Part shown: positions 7,517 through 10,753 of the stretch, piece by piece
Layout: each line of letters begins with the position of its first letter
How positions within the stretch are numbered: the stretch's first letter is position 1
Assembly: GCA_035646975.1 (NCBI GenBank)
Contig: DASROJ010000192.1
Location: 1-10,753, forward strand
Length of the DNA stretch: 10,753 bases
From: DASROJ01 sp035646975
Lineage (GTDB): Bacteria > Acidobacteriota > Polarisedimenticolia > JACPZX01 > DASXTC01
Reading direction: 5' to 3'
Notes under the pieces: model-generated
Databases searched by the model: none
The model's input: the letters and a program-made list of their open reading frames with translations, nothing else
Told to the model about the DNA's origin: nothing
Program-made: the position numbers and the translations under genes

Positions 7517-8383
7517 TTAGCTACCGACGAGCCGTCCTGACTGGTCCTCCCCGTCACCGCCATCGGAGATCGTGGTGAAGATCTCCTCGAGACCGTACAT
7601 GCAAACCGCCTGAAATCGCTCAGGTTGAAGCGTTCGATCCTGTGGCAACCGCGCGGCACTTCTGATGGTATCGCCGACAGCTCCAAACTGTTCCGTGCAC
7701 AGCCGCTCGACGGATCTCGCGGTTCTCCCAGGCAACGTGGGGCGGATACCCTCGCGCCATAAAGCTCTCAGCATCGGAAGTTCGCCTCCGAAGAGCTCCA
7801 GCGTGTCGTGAACGTAGAGCGCATCCTGCGCCTGTTTCGCTCGCCCACGATGCTTGCGAATCAGAAGTTTTTGCGCGATGAAGCTCACCGGGTTGGGTAC
7901 CATGACGTCGATCGGCGGCCGCATCGGCAGGCCCACCTCATCGCTCAGCCGCACCGCCCAAGGCTGGGCAAGCAATATGTCCAGGAATCGGAGCTTCTGC
8001 GCGGTCACGCCCGCCTTCGCCATCGTGAAATCGAGCTTGCCGTTTCGCTTCACAACACTCCCGCGGAGTGGTGCAAGGAACTCAGCGTAGAATCCACCCT
8101 TATCGGCCCCGAGGCGATATTGAGTGATTGGTGGCGAGAGATCGGCCGAGGTCGCTTCATGGAAGCCGGCAGCCTTCAACGCTGCGGCGATGTCGCCATC
8201 AATCGGGGCATTGGTCGGAAAGGCGACGTCCGCGTCCTTTGTTCGCAACGGGGCGTAGGCCGGCGGCTGTGCTCTTTCATGAAACCGATGCAGTCGATGC
8301 GCCCAGCCGCCCACGATGACGAGCTGACCAAGCCATGGCCTGAGTGCATCAAGGAGACGTGAGAACGAGACAAAGTCATCCAC
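7517..8383 (-). CDS. nucleotidyltransferase-fold protein, AbiEii-like (putative toxin)
   Basis: A 288-residue protein with a DNA polymerase beta-like nucleotidyltransferase core. LVIVGGWAHRL (G25-G26-W27) takes the place of the GG/GS motif, KDADVAF supplies acidic D50 and D52, and GGFYAEFLAPL probably gives the third acid, E101. The C-terminal PVSFIAQKLLIRKHR...AQDALYVHDTL segment resembles the helical part of AbiEii-type toxins, which transfer nucleotides to target RNA such as tRNA acceptor ends. Two GTG starts compete: 8392 and 8383. The latter is preferred because GGGGTGA sits five bases before it. It begins 8 nt inside the end of the upstream regulator gene, the usual antitoxin-then-toxin order. 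A weaker alternative is a housekeeping nucleotidyltransferase. Toxicity is inferred, not shown. Confidence 0.75.
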   Translation of the reverse strand: MDDFVSFSRLLDALRPWLGQLVIVGGWAHRLHRFHERAQPPAYAPLRTKDADVAFPTNAPIDGDIAAALKAAGFHEATSADLSPPITQYRLGADKGGFYAEFLAPLRGSVVKRNGKLDFTMAKAGVTAQKLRFLDILLAQPWAVRLSDEVGLPMRPPIDVMVPNPVSFIAQKLLIRKHRGRAKQAQDALYVHDTLELFGGELPMLRALWREGIRPTLPGRTARSVERLCTEQFGAVGDTIRSAARLPQDRTLQPERFQAVCMYGLEEIFTTISDGGDGEDQSGRLVGS

Positions 8384-9536
8384 GATGATCACCCCGAAGC
8401 ACCGGCCCGAGTACACCTTGCCGTATGAAGTCCGCCTGTTCCTGCCCGCGTGAGGGGTGGCCGCCGACATCGAGCCAGACCTGCAGGATGTCGCAGGAAG
8501 CCAGGCCACGAGGGCGAACCATCCCACGAAAAACCGACTCTGGTGCTGGCGCTTGACGCACGATGAGATCAGGCACCTCATGTGCCTCGGCCAGGACGAC
8601 GTTCTTCCACGCCGAGAGGTCAACGGCCAGCCGTCGGACGTATAAATATGATGGCACTCCACCCACATGGCCGAAGCCGAGTTCCTCAGCCGCCGCAAAA
8701 AGTGCCATGCATGCACGGTTGCCTTTCAGCAACTGTCGAATCCCGATGCCTGGATCACGGCCAGGCAGGAGAAACCGCATTGGCGCTTCGTTATAGCTCC
8801 GAAGCGCTGATGCCTGCCATCCTTTGAACAAATCGTCACGGCGTACCAGCCGAAAGTGAGGAGCTGACTCGTGCAAATACCCCTGCCGCCGAAGCAGTTG
8901 CAGGAATCGGAAGGCACTCATCACTGAGACTCGGGCGGCACCAGCGAGCTGGGATGCATTCTGGTAGTTGCCTCGGGGGGCGGAGAGCAATTCGGGTGGA
9001 AGCTCCGGCGCCAGGAGCACCTTGAGCATCCATTGATTGAGGTCGGAGAACAGGTGGGCCCGATCTCCGGGAACCCTCCACCTCAATCCAGGCGCTGAGG
9101 AAACCAGAGCATTCAGGTCCTCCAGGTGAGGCCCACGAAACAGCCGCAGGCCCACAAGGTCGATGACACCCACCGCGGCGTTGGGTGCGTATCGTTCAGC
9201 GAAGTCGAGGACATTCCGAGCGACGCGCGGCGCGATCTTTGGAGCTGCGACGACTGCAAGAGGAACATGCTCTCCAGCCACGCGCGCAGCCTGGATGTAA
9301 GACTGCGACCAGAGTGGGATCAGGCGGTCGCTTCTTCCCTCCGCCGCCAGTTTGAGTTTGACTGCGTACGACGCAGCTGGCCGCCGAACCAGGAAGTCGG
9401 GACGATGACCCTGCCGATCTGGCTGCTGACGGGACACGCGCCATCCCGCTTGCTCAAAGGCCTGCGCCAGCAGCTCCTCAGCTTCTCGGCCTCGTCTGGA
9501 AATGCCAGATCCAGGCGAAGAGTGCTTGTCAGCCAT
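8376..9536 (-). CDS. AbiEi-like winged-helix regulator with nuclease-like N-terminus (putative antitoxin)
   Basis: A 386-residue protein in three parts. Residues 14-130 look like a PD-(D/E)XK endonuclease fold: helix GREAEELLAQAFEQAGW, PDF with D47, YAVKLK with K62, and SQSYIQAARVA; the usual catalytic glutamate is K60, so cleavage activity is doubtful. Residues about 188-225 (NASQLAGAARVSVMSAFRFLQLLRRQGYL) form a winged helix for DNA binding. The C-terminal third, ending LQVWLDVGGHPSRGQEQADF, resembles AbiEi-type proteins of type IV toxin-antitoxin systems. The ATG at 9536 has AGAAGGGGG upstream at good spacing. The stop lies inside the start of the nucleotidyltransferase gene. A symmetric operator (9566-9612) lies just upstream, fitting autorepression as known for AbiEi. 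The pairing supports an antitoxin role, though function is inferred. Confidence 0.75.
   Translation of the reverse strand: MADKHSSPGSGISRRGREAEELLAQAFEQAGWRVSRQQPDRQGHRPDFLVRRPAASYAVKLKLAAEGRSDRLIPLWSQSYIQAARVAGEHVPLAVVAAPKIAPRVARNVLDFAERYAPNAAVGVIDLVGLRLFRGPHLEDLNALVSSAPGLRWRVPGDRAHLFSDLNQWMLKVLLAPELPPELLSAPRGNYQNASQLAGAARVSVMSAFRFLQLLRRQGYLHESAPHFRLVRRDDLFKGWQASALRSYNEAPMRFLLPGRDPGIGIRQLLKGNRACMALFAAAEELGFGHVGGVPSYLYVRRLAVDLSAWKNVVLAEAHEVPDLIVRQAPAPESVFRGMVRPRGLASCDILQVWLDVGGHPSRGQEQADFIRQGVLGPVLRGDHRG
8389..8395 (-). promoter_or_regulatory. internal Shine-Dalgarno deciding the GTG start at 8383
   Basis: On the minus strand GGGGTGA closely matches the anti-SD complement GGAGGTGA and ends five bases before GTG 8383. 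It lies within the last codons of the regulator gene. The competing GTG at 8392 has no ribosome site. This implies coupled translation of the two genes. Confidence 0.6.
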
Positions 9537-9565
9537 GACGGTTTCCCCCTTCTCTCCCAGGGTTC

Positions 9566-9612
9566 ACACGGCCAAGATAATTATCATGGCCGTGTTATTA
9601 ATCACGGCCATG
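9566..9612. promoter_or_regulatory. three-box operator of the AbiE-like module
   Basis: Three copies of CACGGCCA lie at 9567-9574 (forward), 9587-9594 (inverted) and 9603-9610 (forward), with AT-rich spacers. Boxes 1 and 2 form a 30-nt palindrome (9566-9595) pairing at 14 of 15 positions around the self-complementary core GATAATTATC. Boxes 2 and 3 form a second inverted repeat with 10-bp perfect arms and an 8-nt spacer. Box centres are 20 and 16 bp apart. The site lies 30-76 bp before the regulator ATG and overlaps the likely promoter region, as expected for cooperative autorepression by the winged-helix protein. Confidence 0.7.
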
Positions 9613-9669
9613 GTAGCGCATCAGAATGCCAGCCGCAAGACCGAGCCAGGGATCCCAATGATGAGAAGT

Positions 9670-9694
9670 TAAGTAATTGAAAATAAATTACTTA
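9670..9694. repeat. AT-rich inverted repeat
   Basis: TAAGTAATT (9670-9678) and AATTACTTA (9686-9694) are perfect 9-bp arms around a 7-nt loop. The surrounding 40 bases (9661-9700) contain only eight G or C, far below the rest of the window. It may be a recombinase or regulator site at the edge of acquired DNA; no T-run terminator context is present. Confidence 0.5.
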
Positions 9695-9696
9695 TT

Positions 9697-9720
9697 TGAG
9701 TCGACGGGAGTCGGACCCGC
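9697..9720 (-). other. tmRNA/tRNA 3'-end-like fragment, possible attachment-site remnant
   Basis: On the minus strand GCGGGTCCGACTCCCGT (9720-9704) folds as a T-arm with a 5-bp stem and a TCCGACT loop, then CGACTCA (9703-9697) occupies the acceptor-strand position. It resembles bacterial tmRNA 3' ends (GCGGGTTCAACTCCCGCC... in E. coli). The loop lacks the usual second T and no CCA follows. It sits exactly at the AT/GC discontinuity with its 3' side toward the toxin-antitoxin pair, as an att site would. Speculative. Confidence 0.3.
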
Positions 9721-9831
9721 GCCAGGCCTGTGCACTGGCTGGCCGATGGCTCATGACTTCCGTCGAGCCCGTTTCTCCCCCTGCAGGTGTGTGAGTACCC
9801 CCTCCAGCCGCCGCCGGCACGACGACGGCAT

Positions 9832-9849
9832 CCCGGGCGGGTGCCCGGG
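9832..9849. repeat. strong GC hairpin upstream of the secreted protein gene
   Basis: CCCGGGC (9832-9838), GGGT loop, GCCCGGG (9843-9849) give a 7-bp all-GC stem about 52 bp before ATG 9902. No T-tract follows. It could be a 5' leader structure or a degenerate terminator. Confidence 0.45.
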
Positions 9850-9901
9850 CGGTGTGCAAGAATAGCCGCACGAGTTCCCGGTCCTCGAGAGGAGAATCCA
9901 G

Positions 9902-10297
9902 ATGCGGACGGCGATGGTGGGTCTGGCGGTGGTTGCGGCGCTGGCGATGTCACCCGGTGTTGCCGCCGGCGCGGAGGGCAAGCGGACGCTGAAGGGCACC
10001 TACGAGTGGACCGATGCGGAAAAGTCGGGGGACCTCGATGCGGTCTTCACGCCGGCCGGCGAGGGGAAGTGGGACGTGGCATTCCACTTCGTGTTCCAGG
10101 GCGAGCCGCATACCTACCTCGGCACGGCCGAAGGATCCTTGAAAGAAGGCACCCTCAAAGGACGTGTGCTCAACGATCGGCAGAACCGCACCTTCGTGTT
10201 CACCGGCAGCTTCACCGAAGGGGAGTTCCACGGCACCCATTCCCAGATCGGCGACGACGGGGAGCATCCCACCGGGACGATGACGCTGAAGGGTTAG
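9902..10297 (+). CDS. small secreted protein of unknown function
   Basis: A 131-residue protein with a clear Sec signal peptide: MRTAMVGLAVVAALAMSPGVAAGAEG, a positive start, a hydrophobic core and likely cleavage near AGA|EG. The mature part (about 107 residues) is beta-rich and polar, with alternating strands such as TLKGTYEWTD, WDVAFHFVFQGEPHTYLGTAEGSL, TFVFTGSFTEGEFHGTHSQ and TGTMTLKG. It contains no cysteine, so there is no lipobox. This suggests a small periplasmic or exported beta-sheet protein. The start ATG at 9902 has GAGAGGAG a few bases ahead. Its TAG overlaps the TAA of the convergent gene in the four bases TTAG. I do not recognise the family. Confidence 0.8.
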   Translation: MRTAMVGLAVVAALAMSPGVAAGAEGKRTLKGTYEWTDAEKSGDLDAVFTPAGEGKWDVAFHFVFQGEPHTYLGTAEGSLKEGTLKGRVLNDRQNRTFVFTGSFTEGEFHGTHSQIGDDGEHPTGTMTLKG

Positions 10298-10753
10298 GGA
10301 CGAGCGGAGCAGTCGAACTCCGCCCGGGCCAGGAGGTGTCCGGATTCGTCCCGCGCCTCGACGGCCCAGCGCCCTTTCGAGCCCGGGCTGAGATCGTGGT
10401 AGCTCCTGGTGCGCCAGCGTGCGCCACCCAGCTCCATCGTGACGCGAAACGCTTCTTTTCCCTCGTGGAGCCAGACGTGGTCGATCGACTCCCCGGGCGT
10501 GCCGCCCTGGACCAGCGTCCAGAACCAGACCCGCTCCCCCTCCGCGAATCTCTCGTCTTTGCCCACCAGCTCGTGATGGACAACGCCCCGGCCCACACCA
10601 TGCTCCGGGATCGACAGCCGCGACGCGGGGAGCTGCGTCATCGCGCCGGGGGTCCGGGAGGGCGAGCGCGCGGGAGGCATCGCGCTTCCGGCCTCGGCAT
10701 CGGGTGATTCGGGCGTCACTGGCGCCGCCTGCGCGGCCTGCGATGGCTGCACC
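10294..10753 (-). CDS. DUF2914-domain protein, partial at the window edge
   Basis: The C-terminal 150 or so residues of a minus-strand gene that continues beyond the right edge; the first codon in view is a GTG at 10752 that need not be the true start. The visible N-part is Pro/Ala/Ser-rich linker (QAAPVTPESPDAEAGSAMPPARSP). Then a DUF2914-like domain follows: ERVWFWTLVQGG, DHVWLHEGKEAFRVTMELGGARWRTRSYHDL, GRWAVEARDESGHLLARAEFDC. The WxxxG...WRTxSxxxL...GxWxVxxxDxxGxxL pattern is characteristic. Such domains usually follow a membrane or disordered segment in envelope proteins of unknown role. It meets the secreted protein gene tail-to-tail with overlapping stops. Confidence 0.75.
   Translation of the reverse strand, partial: VQPSQAAQAAPVTPESPDAEAGSAMPPARSPSRTPGAMTQLPASRLSIPEHGVGRGVVHHELVGKDERFAEGERVWFWTLVQGGTPGESIDHVWLHEGKEAFRVTMELGGARWRTRSYHDLSPGSKGRWAVEARDESGHLLARAEFDCSARP

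Larger units (their letters stand above)
9537..9901. other. divergent intergenic region with operator, AT-rich segment and att-like fragment
   Basis: A 365-bp gap between the minus-strand AbiE-like pair and the plus-strand secreted protein gene. From the regulator side it holds a ribosome site (9545-9550), a three-box operator (9566-9612), an AT-rich hairpin (9670-9694), a tmRNA/tRNA-3'-end-like fragment (9697-9720) and a GC hairpin (9832-9849). A weak minus-strand promoter is TTGCGG (9638-9633), 17 bp, TACCAT (9615-9610). No open frame here is credible. Confidence 0.55.

Noticed and set aside
7500..7521. Intrinsic terminator between the two convergent genes
   Set aside because: Only a 5-bp AT-containing stem with a 12-nt loop is present and there is no T-tract on either side.
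7808..8362. 184-codon plus-strand frame inside the nucleotidyltransferase region
   Set aside because: It lies opposite a minus-strand gene with clear motifs; the translation is Arg/His-rich and lacks conserved features.
9700..9775. Complete tRNA gene on the minus strand ending at 9697
   Set aside because: The length would fit and the T-arm folds, but no anticodon stem with a 7-nt loop or D-arm could be formed, and a 5' acceptor match pairs at only five of seven positions.

Overview
This is a GC-rich (roughly two-thirds G+C by eye) bacterial segment with tight gene packing, several GTG/TTG starts and 4-bp stop/start overlaps. A soluble Hanks-type Ser/Thr kinase fused to a TolB-like domain and TPR repeats suggests a soil or environmental lineage with many such kinases (Acidobacteriota, Myxococcota or a related proteobacterial group). 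The sequence alone does not fix the taxon. No rRNA, complete tRNA, CRISPR array or transposase gene was found.

Layout, left to right. (1) 1-345 is non-coding, with a GC hairpin, an imperfect direct repeat and a perfect 17-nt palindrome. It leads into a small zinc-binding GFA/CENP-V-fold protein (346-819). (2) After a 163-bp gap, a run of five plus-strand genes covers 983-7509: the kinase/TolB/TPR protein; a large polytopic membrane protein with GT-C glycosyltransferase-like topology; an SRPBCC ligand-binding-fold protein; a second polytopic membrane protein; and a saccharopine-dehydrogenase-like NAD(P)-binding oxidoreductase. The last four are close or overlapping and probably form one transcription unit. 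The last three are translationally coupled by 4-bp overlaps. Their joint pathway is not recognisable, but the set looks like envelope or lipid modification.

(3) 7517-9536 on the minus strand carries a two-gene module resembling the AbiE type IV toxin-antitoxin family. The first gene encodes a winged-helix regulator with a degenerate PD-(D/E)XK nuclease-like N-terminus. The second encodes a nucleotidyltransferase-fold protein with a GGW...DAD signature, and starts inside the last codons of the first. Upstream lies a striking operator: three CACGGCCA boxes, the first two forming a 30-nt palindrome with one mismatched pair. Beyond it is a very AT-rich stretch (about 20% GC over 40 bp) with a 9-bp hairpin. 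This abuts a GC-rich fragment that reads on the minus strand like the 3' end of a tmRNA/tRNA (T-arm plus acceptor strand), which may be a decayed attachment site. The module is therefore probably an acquired cassette.

(4) 9902-10297 encodes a small secreted protein. It meets tail-to-tail, with overlapping stop codons, a minus-strand DUF2914-type gene that runs off the right edge.
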